DNA from: Strigamia acuminata
Lineage: Eukaryota > Arthropoda > Chilopoda > Geophilomorpha > Linotaeniidae
DNA length: 64,000 nucleotides
Direction of reading: 5' to 3'
NCBI GenBank assembly: GCA_949358305.1
Contig: CASHSZ010000129.1
Location: forward strand, 1-64,000
Part shown: in pieces, positions 10,341 through 22,031 of the stretch
Numbering within the stretch: position 1 is the stretch's first letter
Layout: each line of letters opens with the position of its first letter
Notes under the pieces: model-generated
Seen by the model: only the letters and a program-made list of their open reading frames with translations
What the model was told of the DNA's origin: nothing
Databases searched by the model: none
Program-made: the position numbers and the translations under genes

Positions 10341-11919
10341 TGTTGCGAGCAAGAACGCAACAAAAAGGATCTGGAGATTTCACGTTGTTCATCTTCTGAA
10401 AGAAAGAAAAGGCTTTTTAATTTTGTTGTCAAGTTTAGATAGATTTTTAACACATATCTGACATGCCCAGTTGGTTTGCCGCTTTGTTGTCACGATCCTG
10501 GTAGTTCAAGAGGGTTGTCACTTCGCCTGCCACACCTGGAATGTTTGAAAGTTGTGTTTTTAGTCTTTTGTAATTAATTTATGTGTCTTTTTCACGTTTT
10601 TGAGTTATTTCTAGTATTTGTAAGTTCTCTCCTGTTTCCAGTTCACTTGCGAAGGAGATAGGCGTGCATCGGCAAGATGGCCGCCATAGCGCAAGTGAAC
10701 TGGGAGATGGGAAGAACCTGAAATAAGCACAATTGTAGTTTTTGGTGCTTATTTTGCTTGTGATTTAATTTATACTAACTTGTATTGGTGTTTAAGGTAG
10801 TCCACAGGTGTCTTGGGTCGCTGGATGGGCGTTGGACATCGTTTGTGAGCGTTTGCGAGCGTCGGGCGTGAGCGTACGCCTTGCGACGCCTCTCGTGGTT
10901 GTGTGGGTCCTGCAAATGAGTTGAATTGGTCGGGTTTCAATGCCCAAGCACTGGGAAAGCTGTACTGACCGTTCTAAGACGAAGATCCATCGTTGAGAAG
11001 GCCTGTGAGTCGCTCGCGACCTTGTTTGGCTCCATTCACGTCATTTTAGCAGTTGCATGGTCGCCATCTTGGATTTGGTGCTGCACTGTTGCCCTGTTAT
11101 TATTTCTTTTGGGGTTTTGAGGAGACCTGGACATAGGGAATATTTACTAGTTATTGTTTGTATAAATTACCAATATTAAGGGTTGTTAATCTAAGCTTTT
11201 ACCTTTGTTATTGTATGGTTGTTACGGGTTAAGGTTTGTGACACTTTGCGCCCTCTTTTGGTGGCAATTGGGGTTTGGGCTCAGCATTGTGTTTTGAGTG
11301 CAGTTAATGTTAGTTTTAGCCTTTGAATTATCTGTTAAGTTTAAGTGAAGTGCTGTTTGCACAGGTCATACTGTTTTCAAGGTGTTAGGTTAAGTTTTGC
11401 CTTTATTTATGTTAAGTTTGACATCTGTTGTCTATATACGGAAACCTTGTTGGCACTATTGTTATTATTCAAATCTGTATTGTTTGGTCACTGACATTTA
11501 TTGTAATCAGGTGACCAGTTGTTAAGAGTAGGTTGCTAAAGAAGCAACTCAGTTGTTATCAGTTGTTAAGTATTAAAGCCAGTTGATGTTTTTCCTCCTT
11601 CTTTGGATAAATTATTCCTGGGTTTATTTTACTTCAATAAACAGGATGACTTGTGAGTAGAGAGCTTTGCCTGCTCTCCTCCTCCCTGGGAGCACAGAAT
11701 TTCTACCCAGCAGCTAAAGAGGTTTTGCCAATCACTTCATCTAAATGCAGTTAGGCCTAGTTTCATGCAGTCAGGCCTAATCCTTCTTCAAGTTAGGCTT
11801 GGGCTCAGAGAAAGGATTTCAGCTTGTTTCATCAACCACTATACAGTCTCGGGCGGTTTCCAGAGTTTGGTGACCAATTCGCCAGTCCTCCCCTGTGAGA
11901 TCCAAGGTTGTTTGCTACA
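10341..11919 (+). repeat. 3' LTR of the non-coding LTR element
   Basis: This is a 1,579-bp copy of the LTR at 3246-4824, offset by 7,095 bp. By eye it differs at two C/T sites only. It carries the same stem-loop (10638-10703) and AATAAA (11636-11641). It ends GCTACA directly before the GTAG target duplication at 11920-11923, after which satellite resumes in phase. Confidence 0.92.
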
Positions 11920-14900
11920 GTAGAAGGCTCCAATGTAAGTTTTAGAAACATCCAACCAATGATTTGGGAGAATAGACTTTTGATCTCATCACAGTTGACT
12001 TAGCACAAACACCACAAGACCAATGTCTCTGAATGTTCAGAAATAGTGTTTAAACCTTAGTAGAAGCCTTCAATGTAAGTTTTAGCAACATCCAAGCAAT
12101 GATTTGGGAGAATAGACTTTTGATCTCATCACAGTTGACTTAGCACAAACACCACAAGACCAATGTCTCTGAACGTTCAGAAATAGTGTTTAAACCTTAG
12201 TAGAAGCCTTCAATATAAGTTTTAGCAACACCCAAGCATTAAATTTTGAAAAAAAAATTTTGAGCTTATTTCACATCGCAGTTGACTTAGCACAAACACC
12301 ACAAGACTAATGTCTCTGAATGTTCAGAAATAGTATTTAAACCTTAGTAGAAGGCTCCAATGTAAGTTTTAGAAACATCCAACCAATGATTTGGGAGAAT
12401 AGACTTTTGATCTCATCACAGTTGACTTAGCACAAACACCACAAGACCAATGTCTCTGAACGTTCAGAAATAGTGTTTAAACCTTAGTAGAAGGCTCCAA
12501 TGTAAGTTTTAGAAACATCCAACCAATGATTTGGGAGAATAGACTTTTGATCTCATCACAGTTGACTTAGCACAAACACCACAAGACCAATGTCTCTGAA
12601 CGTTCAGAAATAGTGTTTAAACCTTAGTAGAAGGCTCCAATGTAAGTTTTAGAAACATCCAACCAATGATTTGGGAGAATAGACTTTTGATCTCATCACA
12701 GTTGACTTAGCACAAACACCACAAGACCAATGTCTCTGAACGTTCAGAAATAGTGTTTAAACCTTAGTAGAAGGCTCCAATGTAAGTTTTAGAAACATCC
12801 AACCAATGATTTGGGAGAATAGACTTTTGATCTCATCACAGTTGACTTAGCACAAACACCACAAGACCAATGTCTCTGAATGTTCAGAAATAGTGTTTAA
12901 ACATTAGTAGAAGCCTTCAATGTAAGTTTTAGCAACATCCAAGCAATGATTTGGGAGAATAGACTTTTGATCTCATCACAGTTGACTTAGCACAAACACC
13001 ACAAGACCAATGTCTCTGAACGTTCAGAAATAGTGTTTAAACCTTAGTAGAAGCCTTCAATATAAGTTTTAGCAACACCCAAGCATTAAATTTTGAAAAA
13101 AAAATTTTGAGCTTATTTCACATCGCAGTTGACTTAGCACAAACACCACAAGACTAATGTCTCTGAATGTTCAGAAATAGTGTTTAAACCTTAGTAGAAG
13201 GCTCCAATGTAAGTTTTAGAAACATCCAACCAATGATTTGGGAGAATAGACTTTTGATCTCATCACAGTTGACTTAGCACAAACACCACAAGACCAATGT
13301 CTCTGAACGTTCAGAAATAGTGTTTAAACCTTAGTAGAAGGCTCCAATGTAAGTTTTAGAAACATCCAACCAATGATTTGGGAGAATAAACTTTTGATCT
13401 CATCACAGTTGACTTAGCACAAACACCACAAGACCAATGTCTCTGAATGTTCAGAAATAGTGTTTAAACCTTAGTAGAAGCCTTCAATATAAGTTTTAGC
13501 AACACCCAAGCATTAAATTTTGAAAAAAAAATTTTGAGCTCATTTCACATCGCAGTTGACTTAGCACAAACACCACAAGACCAATGTCTCTGAATGTTCA
13601 GAAATAGTGTTTAAACCTTAGTAGAAGGCTCCAATGTAAGTTTTAGAAACATCCAACCAATGATTTGGGAGAATAGACTTTTGATCTCATCACAGTTGAC
13701 TTAGCACAAACACCACAAGTCCAATTTCTCTGAATGTTTAGAAATAGTGTTTAAACCTTAGTAGAAGCCTTCAATATAAGTTTTAGCAACACCCAAGCAA
13801 TAAATTTTGAAAAAAAAATTTTGAGCTTATTTCACATCGCAGTTGACTTAGCACAAACACCACAAGACCAATGTCTCTGAATGTTCAGAAATAGTGTTTA
13901 AACCTTAGTAGAAGGCTCCAATGTAAGTTTTAGAAACATCCAATCGATGATTTGGGCGAATAGACTTTTGATCTCATCACAGTTGACTTAGCACAAACAC
14001 CACAAGACCAATGTCTCTGAACGTTCAGAAATAGTGTTTAAACCTTAGTAGAAGGCTCCAATGTAAGTTTTAGAAACATCCAACCAATGATTTGGGAGAA
14101 TAAACTTTTGATCTCATCACAGTTGACTTAGCACAAACACCACAAGACCAATGTCTCTGAACGTTCAGAAATAGTGTTTAAACCTTAGTAGAAGCCTTCA
14201 ATATAAGTTTTAGCAACACCCAAGCATTAAATTTTGAAAAAAAAATTTTGAGCTTATTTCACATCGCAGTTGACTTAGCACAAACACCACAAGACTAATG
14301 TCTCTGAATGTTCAGAAATAGTGTTTAAACCTTAGTAGAAGGCTCCAATGTAAGTTTTAGAAACATCCAACCAATGATTTGGGAGAATAGACTTTTGATC
14401 TCATCACAGTTGACTTAGCACAAACACCACAAGACCAATGTCTCTGAACGTTCAGAAATAGTGTTTAAACCTTAGTAGAAGGCTCCAATGTAAGTTTTAG
14501 AAACATCCAACCAATGATTTGGGAGAATAAACTTTTGATCTCATCACAGTTGACTTAGCACAAACACCACAAGACCAATGTCTCTGAATGTTCAGAAATA
14601 GTGTTTAAACCTTAGTAGAAGCCTTCAATATAAGTTTTAGCAACACCCAAGCATTAAATTTTGAAAAAAAAATTTTGAGCTCATTTCACATCGCAGTTGA
14701 CTTAGCACAAACACCACAAGACCAATGTCTCTGAATGTTCAGAAATAGTGTTTAAACCTTAGTAGAAGGCTCCAATGTAAGTTTTAGAAACATCCAACCA
14801 ATGATTTGGGAGAATAGACTTTTGATCTCATCACAGTTGACTTAGCACAAACACCACAAGTCCAATTTCTCTGAATGTTTAGAAATAGTGTTTAAACCTT

Positions 14901-15558
14901 AGTAGAAGCCTTCAATATAAGTTTTAGCAACACCCAAGCAATAAATTTTGAAAAAAAAATTTTGAGCTTATTTCACATCGCAGTTGACTTAGCACAAACA
15001 CCACAAGACCAATGTCTCTGAATGTTCAGAAATAGTGTTTAAACCTTAGTAGAAGGCTCCAATGTAAGTTTTAGAAACATCCAATCGATGATTTGGGCGA
15101 ATAGACTTTTGATCTCATCACAGTTGACTTAGCACAAACACCACAAGACCAATGTCTCTGAACGTTCAGAAATAGTGTTTAAACCTTAGTAGAAGGCTCC
15201 AATGTAAGTTTTAGAAACATCCAACCAATGATTTGGGAGAATAAACTTTTGATCTCATCACAGTTGACTTAGCACAAACACCACAAGACCAATGTCTCTG
15301 AATGTTCAGAAATAGTGTTTAAACCTTAGTAGAAGCCTTCAATGTAAGTTTTAGCAACATCCAAGCAATGATTTGGGAGAATAGACTTTTGATCTCATCA
15401 CAGTTGACTTAGCACAAACACCACAAGACCAATGTCTCTGAACGTTCAGAAATAGTGTTTAAACCTTAGTAGAAGCCTTCAATATAAGTTTTAGCAACAC
15501 CCAAGCATTAAATTTTGAAAAAAAAATTTTGAGCTTATTTCACATCGCAGTTGACTTA
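11920..15558. repeat. Satellite block 2
   Basis: About 26 monomers of the 140/147-bp satellite continue in register with block 1 across the LTR element. An internal duplication with an offset of about 1,141 bp is shown by the rare CCAATTTCTCTG variant at 13721 and 14862. The block ends at the TTA target duplication (15556-15558) of the first foldback element, which cut the satellite inside GACTTAGCAC. No genes are seen. Confidence 0.96.
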
Positions 15559-15913
15559 CAAGGGGAGGGCACCAATAAGCTATCACAGATTGTTGTAATA
15601 TTAAACAAGAAGGATTGTTATATCATGCTGAATGAGACCCTAAAATAATTTCATTCCATAAACAGCCAACAATGCAAACAATGAGCTGAAAGTTGGCACT
15701 ATTTTGTCTGTGTATACATCAAATCTGAGCAATCAGGCCTAGTGTATGAATACTGTAAACAACAGTTGCTAGGTAAAAAATAGTTCCAAGATCCAAGTTC
15801 AATTTTATCATTTGAGATTCAATGATGTCATTTCCTCTTTTGATATCACATGACATATGACATCAGAACTTTGTTCAACAACATGACTGTCTTCATGAAG
15901 ACAATAATAGTTT

Positions 15914-15985
15914 GTAGTGGTGGTCCAGTGGTTAAGGCAATGGACTAGCTATCTTTCCACACAGGTTCAAATCCTGTTGTGTGTG
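15914..15985 (+). pseudogene. tRNA-Ser-like sequence, left arm of foldback copy 1
   Basis: An A-box-like TGGTCCAGTGG (15921-15931) is followed by TTAAGGC and ATGGACT, as in animal tRNA-Ser. A B box GGTTCAAATCC (15964-15974) sits in a T arm with a good stem (ACAGG with CCTGT). The anticodon stem is degenerate, the long variable arm of tRNA-Ser is missing, and the 5' GTAGTGG does not pair with the 3' TGTGTGT. It is therefore a tRNA-derived relic that keeps an internal RNA polymerase III promoter, not a working tRNA gene. Assignment to Ser is by resemblance and could be wrong. Confidence 0.55.
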
Positions 15986-16156
15986 AAAATTTTTACATTC
16001 ATTTTTTGTTAAATTTTAGCAGTTATTTTAATGTTTGTAATTTTATATTTGTTAAAAAATTAAAATTAATCAAATTAAAATTTTCTGAAAACAAATATAA
16101 AATTACAAACATTAAAATAACTGCTAAAATTTAACAAAAATAAATGTAAAAATTTT

Positions 16157-16228
16157 CACACTCAACAGGATTTGAACCTGTGTGGAAAGATACCTAGTCC
16201 ATTGCTTTAACCACTGGACCACCACTAC
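16157..16228 (-). pseudogene. tRNA-Ser-like sequence, right arm of foldback copy 1
   Basis: This is the inverted counterpart of the relic in the left arm, converging on it across the spacer. It differs at a few positions (AAAGC for AAGGC after the A box, AGGT for AGCT in the anticodon region, GAGTGTG for GTGTGTG at the 3' side). The A and B boxes are unchanged, so transcription from either arm would run towards the centre of the palindrome. Confidence 0.52.
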
Positions 16229-16583
16229 AAACTATTATTGTCTTCATGAAGACAGTCATGTTGTTGAACAAAGTTCTGATGTCATATGTCATGTGATATC
16301 AAAAGAGGAAATGACATCATTGAATCTCAAATGATAAAATTGAACTTGGATCTTGGAACTATTTTTTACCTAGCAACTGTTGTTTACAGTATTCATACAC
16401 TAGGCCTGATTGCTCAGATTTGATGTATACACAGACAAAATAGTGCCAACTTTCAGCTCATTGTTTGCATTGTTGGCTGTTTATGGAATGAAATTATTTT
16501 AGGGTCTCATTCAGCATGATATAACAATCCTTCTTGTTTAATATTACAACAATCTGTGATAGCTTATTGGTGCCCTCCCCTTG

Positions 16584-17866
16584 TTAGCACAAACACCACA
16601 AGACTAATGTCTCTGAATGTTCAGAAATAGTGTTTAAACCTTAGTAGAAGGCTCCAATGTAAGTTTTAGAAACATCCAACCAATGATTTGGGAGAATAGA
16701 CTTTTGATCTCATCACAGTTGACTTAGCACAAACACCACAAGACCAATGTCTCTGAACGTTCAGAAATAGTGTTTAAACCTTAGTAGAAGGCTCCAATGT
16801 AAGTTTTAGAAACATCCAACCAATGATTTGGGAGAATAAACTTTTGATCTCATCACAGTTGACTTAGCACAAACACCACAAGACCAATGTCTCTGAATGT
16901 TCAGAAATAGTGTTTAAACCTTAGTAGAAGCCTTCAATATAAGTTTTAGCAACACCCAAGCATTAAATTTTGAAAAAAAAATTTTGAGCTCATTTCACAT
17001 CGCAGTTGACTTAGCACAAACACCACAAGACCAATGTCTCTGAATGTTCAGAAATAGTGTTTAAACCTTAGTAGAAGGCTCCAATGTAAGTTTTAGAAAC
17101 ATCCAACCAATGATTTGGGAGAATAGACTTTTGATCTCATCACAGTTGACTTAGCACAAACACCACAAGTCCAATGTCTCTGAATGTTTAGAAATAGTGT
17201 TTAAACCTTAGTAGAAGCCTTCAATATAAGTTTTAGCAACACCCAAGCAATAAATTTTGAAAAAAAAATTTTGAGCTTATTTCACATCGCAGTTGACTTA
17301 GCACAAACACCACAAGACCAATGTCTCTGAATGTTCAGAAATAGTGTTTAAACCTTAGTAGAAGGCTCCAATGTAAGTTTTAGAAACATCCAATCGATGA
17401 TTTGGGCGAATAGACTTTTGATCTCATCACAGTTGACTTAGCACAAACACCACAAGACCAATGTCTCTGAACGTTCAGAAATAGTGTTTAAACCTTAGTA
17501 GAAGGCTCCAATGTAAGTTTTAGAAACATCCAACCAATGATTTGGGAGAATAAACTTTTGATCTCATCACAGTTGACTTAGCACAAACACCACAAGACCA
17601 ATGTCTCTGAATGTTCAGAAATAGTGTTTAAACCTTAGTAGAAGGCTCCAATGTAAGTTTTAGAAACATCTAACCAATGATTTGGGAGAATAGACTTTGA
17701 TCTCATCACAGTTGACTTAGCACAAACACCACAAGACCAATGTCTCTGAACGTTCAGAAATAGTGTTTAAACCTTAGTAGAAGCCTTCAATATAAGTTTT
17801 AGCAACACCCAAGCATTAAATTTTGAAAAAAAAATTTTGAGCTTATTTCACATCGCAGTTGACTTA
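16584..17866. repeat. Satellite block 3
   Basis: About nine monomers lie between the two foldback elements. It begins with the TTA duplicate of copy 1 and ends with the TTA preceding copy 2. The block from 16587 matches that from 18895, which marks the 2,308-bp duplication. The match ends near 17750/20058, where one side reads AACGTTCAG and the other AATGTTCAG and monomer order then differs. No genes are seen. Confidence 0.95.
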
Positions 17867-18221
17867 CAAGGGGAGGGCACCAATAAGCTATCACAGATTG
17901 TTGTAATATTAAACAAGAAGGATTGTTATATCATGCTGAATGAGACCCTAAAATAATTTCATTCCATAAACAGCCAACAATGCAAACAATGAGCTGAAAG
18001 TTGGCACTATTTTGTCTGTGTATACATCAAATCTGAGCAATCAGGCCTAGTGTATGAATACTGTAAACAACAGTTGCTAGGTAAAAAATAGTTCCAAGAT
18101 CCAAGTTCAATTTTATCATTTGAGATTCAATGATGTCATTTCCTCTTTTGATATCACATGACATATGACATCAGAACTTTGTTCAACAACATGACTGTCT
18201 TCATGAAGACAATAATAGTTT

Positions 18222-18293
18222 GTAGTGGTGGTCCAGTGGTTAAGGCAATGGACTAGCTATCTTTCCACACAGGTTCAAATCCTGTTGTGTGTG
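18222..18293 (+). pseudogene. tRNA-Ser-like sequence, left arm of foldback copy 2
   Basis: It is the same sequence as the left-arm relic of copy 1, offset by 2,308 bp. It has an A-box-like TGGTCCAGTGG, a B box GGTTCAAATCC, no variable arm and an unpaired acceptor. It is not expected to give a functional tRNA. Confidence 0.52.
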
Positions 18294-18464
18294 AAAATTT
18301 TTACATTCATTTTTTGTTAAATTTTAGCAGTTATTTTAATGTTTGTAATTTTATATTTGTTAAAAAATTAAAATTAATCAAATTAAAATTTTCTGAAAAC
18401 AAATATAAAATTACAAACATTAAAATAACTGCTAAAATTTAACAAAAATAAATGTAAAAATTTT

Positions 18465-18536
18465 CACACTCAACAGGATTTGAACCTGTGTGGAAAGATA
18501 CCTAGTCCATTGCTTTAACCACTGGACCACCACTAC
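18465..18536 (-). pseudogene. tRNA-Ser-like sequence, right arm of foldback copy 2
   Basis: It is the inverted partner of the left-arm relic and carries the same few differences as the right arm of copy 1. This again supports duplication after insertion. Confidence 0.5.
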
Positions 18537-18891
18537 AAACTATTATTGTCTTCATGAAGACAGTCATGTTGTTGAACAAAGTTCTGATGTCATATGTCAT
18601 GTGATATCAAAAGAGGAAATGACATCATTGAATCTCAAATGATAAAATTGAACTTGGATCTTGGAACTATTTTTTACCTAGCAACTGTTGTTTACAGTAT
18701 TCATACACTAGGCCTGATTGCTCAGATTTGATGTATACACAGACAAAATAGTGCCAACTTTCAGCTCATTGTTTGCATTGTTGGCTGTTTATGGAATGAA
18801 ATTATTTTAGGGTCTCATTCAGCATGATATAACAATCCTTCTTGTTTAATATTACAACAATCTGTGATAGCTTATTGGTGCCCTCCCCTTG

Positions 18892-20478
18892 TTAGCACAA
18901 ACACCACAAGACTAATGTCTCTGAATGTTCAGAAATAGTGTTTAAACCTTAGTAGAAGGCTCCAATGTAAGTTTTAGAAACATCCAACCAATGATTTGGG
19001 AGAATAGACTTTTGATCTCATCACAGTTGACTTAGCACAAACACCACAAGACCAATGTCTCTGAACGTTCAGAAATAGTGTTTAAACCTTAGTAGAAGGC
19101 TCCAATGTAAGTTTTAGAAACATCCAACCAATGATTTGGGAGAATAAACTTTTGATCTCATCACAGTTGACTTAGCACAAACACCACAAGACCAATGTCT
19201 CTGAATGTTCAGAAATAGTGTTTAAACCTTAGTAGAAGCCTTCAATATAAGTTTTAGCAACACCCAAGCATTAAATTTTGAAAAAAAAATTTTGAGCTCA
19301 TTTCACATCGCAGTTGACTTAGCACAAACACCACAAGACCAATGTCTCTGAATGTTCAGAAATAGTGTTTAAACCTTAGTAGAAGGCTCCAATGTAAGTT
19401 TTAGAAACATCCAACCAATGATTTGGGAGAATAGACTTTTGATCTCATCACAGTTGACTTAGCACAAACACCACAAGTCCAATGTCTCTGAATGTTTAGA
19501 AATAGTGTTTAAACCTTAGTAGAAGCCTTCAATATAAGTTTTAGCAACACCCAAGCAATAAATTTTGAAAAAAAAATTTTGAGCTTATTTCACATCGCAG
19601 TTGACTTAGCACAAACACCACAAGACCAATGTCTCTGAATGTTCAGAAATAGTGTTTAAACCTTAGTAGAAGGCTCCAATGTAAGTTTTAGAAACATCCA
19701 ATCGATGATTTGGGCGAATAGACTTTTGATCTCATCACAGTTGACTTAGCACAAACACCACAAGACCAATGTCTCTGAACGTTCAGAAATAGTGTTTAAA
19801 CCTTAGTAGAAGGCTCCAATGTAAGTTTTAGAAACATCCAACCAATGATTTGGGAGAATAAACTTTTGATCTCATCACAGTTGACTTAGCACAAACACCA
19901 CAAGACCAATGTCTCTGAATGTTCAGAAATAGTGTTTAAACCTTAGTAGAAGGCTCCAATGTAAGTTTTAGAAACATCTAACCAATGATTTGGGAGAATA
20001 GACTTTGATCTCATCACAGTTGACTTAGCACAAACACCACAAGACCAATGTCTCTGAATGTTCAGAAATAGTGTTTAAACCTTAGTAGAAGCCTTCAATG
20101 TAAGTTTTAGCAACATCCAAGCAATGATTTGGGAGAATAGACTTTTGATCTCATCACAGTTGACTTAGCACAAACACCACAAGACCAATGTCTCTGAACG
20201 TTCAGAAATAGTGTTTAAACCTTAGTAGAAGCCTTCAATATAAGTTTTAGCAACACCCAAGCATTAAATTTTGAAAAAAAAATTTTGAGCTTATTTCACA
20301 TCGCAGTTGACTTAGCACAAACACCACAAGACTAATGTCTCTGAATGTTCAGAAATAGTGTTTAAACCTTAGTAGAAGGCTCCAATGTAAGTTTTAGAAA
20401 CATCCAACCAATGATTTGGGAGACTAGACTTTTGATCTCATCACAGTTGACTTAGCACAAACACCACAAGACCAATAT
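18892..20478. repeat. Satellite block 4
   Basis: About eleven monomers lie between foldback copy 2 and the gypsy element. It ends ACCAATAT, where ATAT (20475-20478) is the left target duplication of the gypsy insertion. Elsewhere the same place in the monomer reads CCAATGTCTCTG, so the target monomer carried a G-to-A variant. A single monomer reads GGGAGACTAGAC near 20418. No genes are seen. Confidence 0.95.
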
Positions 20479-21056
20479 TGTTATGTGGGATTTAGGCCCA
20501 CTTGAGGCTACCCACACAACTGGGATATGATAGGAAATAAAGAGTCATTTTAATTAGGTTTAAATTCAATCTAGTTTTTATTTAACCAGACAGCAAAGCT
20601 GTTTGATTATTCTTTCAAATGGATGAGTTTACTCTGTTTACATTGGCACAATTCTTAAACTCAAATAATGAACTACATAAATTATATAAATTATATAAAC
20701 TCTAATTATAAATCATAAGTGACACTCTGAATTGAGATGCAATCTGAAACTATTAAATGGTGATTAAATTAATAACAATTTCTGCAGCCAGCCAAGAACA
20801 GGCTGACATTGGATAGGAGGGATTTGAGTTCACTCTCAAGTGAGAGCCGGAAGAGAACTGTCAAACTTGGGCGGATTCACTTCACAGGAAAGCTCCTGTT
20901 ACCCCCTTTAACTAATTGATAAGTCCAGTGACGAGGCAATGATGTAATCGATTGCCAACGCCATCTATGGACGAAATTTAGCAACTTTTATCCGAATTAT
21001 AGCCGAATTACGCGATACGGGTCGTCCGTTGATCGGGACGGCCTGTACGCGTAGCA
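20479..21056 (-). repeat. 3' LTR of the gypsy element
   Basis: The LTR is 578 bp and on the minus strand starts TGCTACGCG and ends CATAACA. It includes AATAAA on the minus strand at 20577-20582 and an A/T-rich TATA-like stretch around 20680-20700. I saw no difference from the copy at 28364-28941. Confidence 0.93.
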
Positions 21057-21068
21057 ACTCCCTTTTTT
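21057..21068 (-). promoter_or_regulatory. Polypurine tract of the gypsy element
   Basis: Read on the minus strand this is AAAAAAGGGAGT, directly abutting the TG of the 3' LTR. It is the expected primer for plus-strand DNA synthesis after RNase H cleavage, and it fixes both the LTR edge and the element's orientation. Confidence 0.85.
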
Positions 21069-22031
21069 GCGTAATTTTGGTCTCTAAAATTAAATTTCGG
21101 ATGAAGACAATTCTCTTTTTACCAAATATTAGATCTCAATTCATAGTGTCAAATAAAACAATTTACATCTCTTTTTACTCCCTTTTAGATTAATGTACAT
21201 ACAAAAGAAAAATCTTAATCTGTTTCAAATACAATATTTCTCATATTGGTCATATTACTTCATAAATTATACAATCATAATTTCCAACTTAACTTACTAT
21301 TCAAGAAAAACTTACAAAACTTAAATTCAAAACTCAAATAAGAATGAAAATTAAACACTAATTAAACAATTCAAATTGGTTCGAATTATAATTAACCAAA
21401 TTATTTCATCCATTTTTACAATAAACCTTCAGAAATAAAATACAACATTTAAATTTCACAATAAATTCTCATAAAATAATTTAACTCTTTTCAAAAAATA
21501 AATTTGTTTTTGGTTTTCATTATTTTCTTTAAAAATTTGAATTCTCTTCTAAAACATCAACTCTCTAAATCCTAGAACATTTACAAAATTTTTGTGTTTG
21601 AAAATTTATTTACAATTCACATAATCAGTTTTATTCAAATTACGATAAACTTCACTAAATTCGCATTAATTACTTCGCCTCGCGACCTCGGATTTTCGTG
21701 TCATCAAATTTAACATTATTAAGAATTTTAATCTCACTAAAACCAATTTTTATCTGCTAATACTATGTAAAATAACATTTCTAACATATTTTCCTATTCA
21801 TTAAAATTAATCCAAAGTCTAAGAAAATTATCAGCACGAATGAACGAAGATCGCGATTTGTTTCGTTTTGCAAAGTTTGGTATTTTATACACTTTTAACC
21901 TAATATTTCAACTCAAAATCATACTAAAAACACTTAAAATGTATTCACAAACCTCAAAAAACACAATTCAATTCACAAAATGACAGATAAATATCAAAAT
22001 TTAAGCTTTGGTTCACGCAAAAAGCTCGCAT
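21069..22031 (-). other. 3' untranslated region of the gypsy element
   Basis: About 960 bp of A/T-rich sequence lies between the pol stop and the polypurine tract. No reading frame, env-like membrane segment or RNA gene is seen. Its length would allow a small env, but none is present. Confidence 0.7.

Larger units (their letters stand above)
3246..11919 (+). mobile_element. Non-autonomous (LARD-like) LTR retroelement, 8,674 bp
   Basis: Two direct 1,579-bp terminal repeats (3246-4824 and 10341-11919) begin TGTTGCG and end GCTACA. They flank a 5,516-bp interior, and the whole is bounded by GTAG duplications of the satellite (3242-3245 and 11920-11923). A 5-bp AGTAG duplication is also possible because an A adjoins both ends. 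By eye the LTRs differ at two sites (near 3506 and 3817), so insertion is recent. No interior reading frame reaches 150 codons and no protease, reverse transcriptase, RNase H, integrase or Gag motif is present. The element must therefore depend on enzymes from elsewhere. Plus orientation is chosen because AATAAA lies near the LTR 3' end and a TGG-starting primer-like site follows the left LTR. No convincing polypurine tract precedes the right LTR, which is odd. A diverged solo LTR of the family lies at 30032-31605. Confidence 0.88.
15559..16583. mobile_element. Foldback DNA element, copy 1 (1,025 bp)
   Basis: The element is an almost perfect palindrome. A 495-bp left arm (15559-16053) and a 494-bp right arm (16090-16583) are separated by a 36-bp A/T-rich spacer. 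Ends are CAAGGGGAGGGC and its complement, flanked by TTA on both sides (15556-15558 and 16584-16586). The arms are identical outside a few changes in and beside the tRNA-like part. No transposase is encoded, so it is non-autonomous. A 3-bp TTA duplication is usual for PIF/Harbinger elements, and 3-bp duplications with CA-starting ends also occur in the CACTA/EnSpm group. The terminal sequence does not let me choose. Such a palindrome can extrude a long hairpin in single-stranded DNA or RNA. Confidence 0.88.
17867..18891. mobile_element. Foldback DNA element, copy 2 (1,025 bp)
   Basis: It has the same length as copy 1 and I found no difference on reading. It sits at the same satellite position with the same TTA flanks (17864-17866 and 18892-18894). 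Identical position in the monomer and identical neighbouring variants on the right show that it was made by duplication of a 2,308-bp satellite segment carrying copy 1. Independent insertion is unlikely. Confidence 0.88.

Noticed and set aside
4670-10461. Many frames of 60-130 codons in the LTR element interior
   Set aside because: They overlap on both strands, have unusual composition and show no domain. They are what a stop-poor G/T-rich strand gives by chance.
15914-15985. Functional tRNA-Ser gene
   Set aside because: The acceptor stem does not pair, the anticodon stem is poor and the variable arm is missing.
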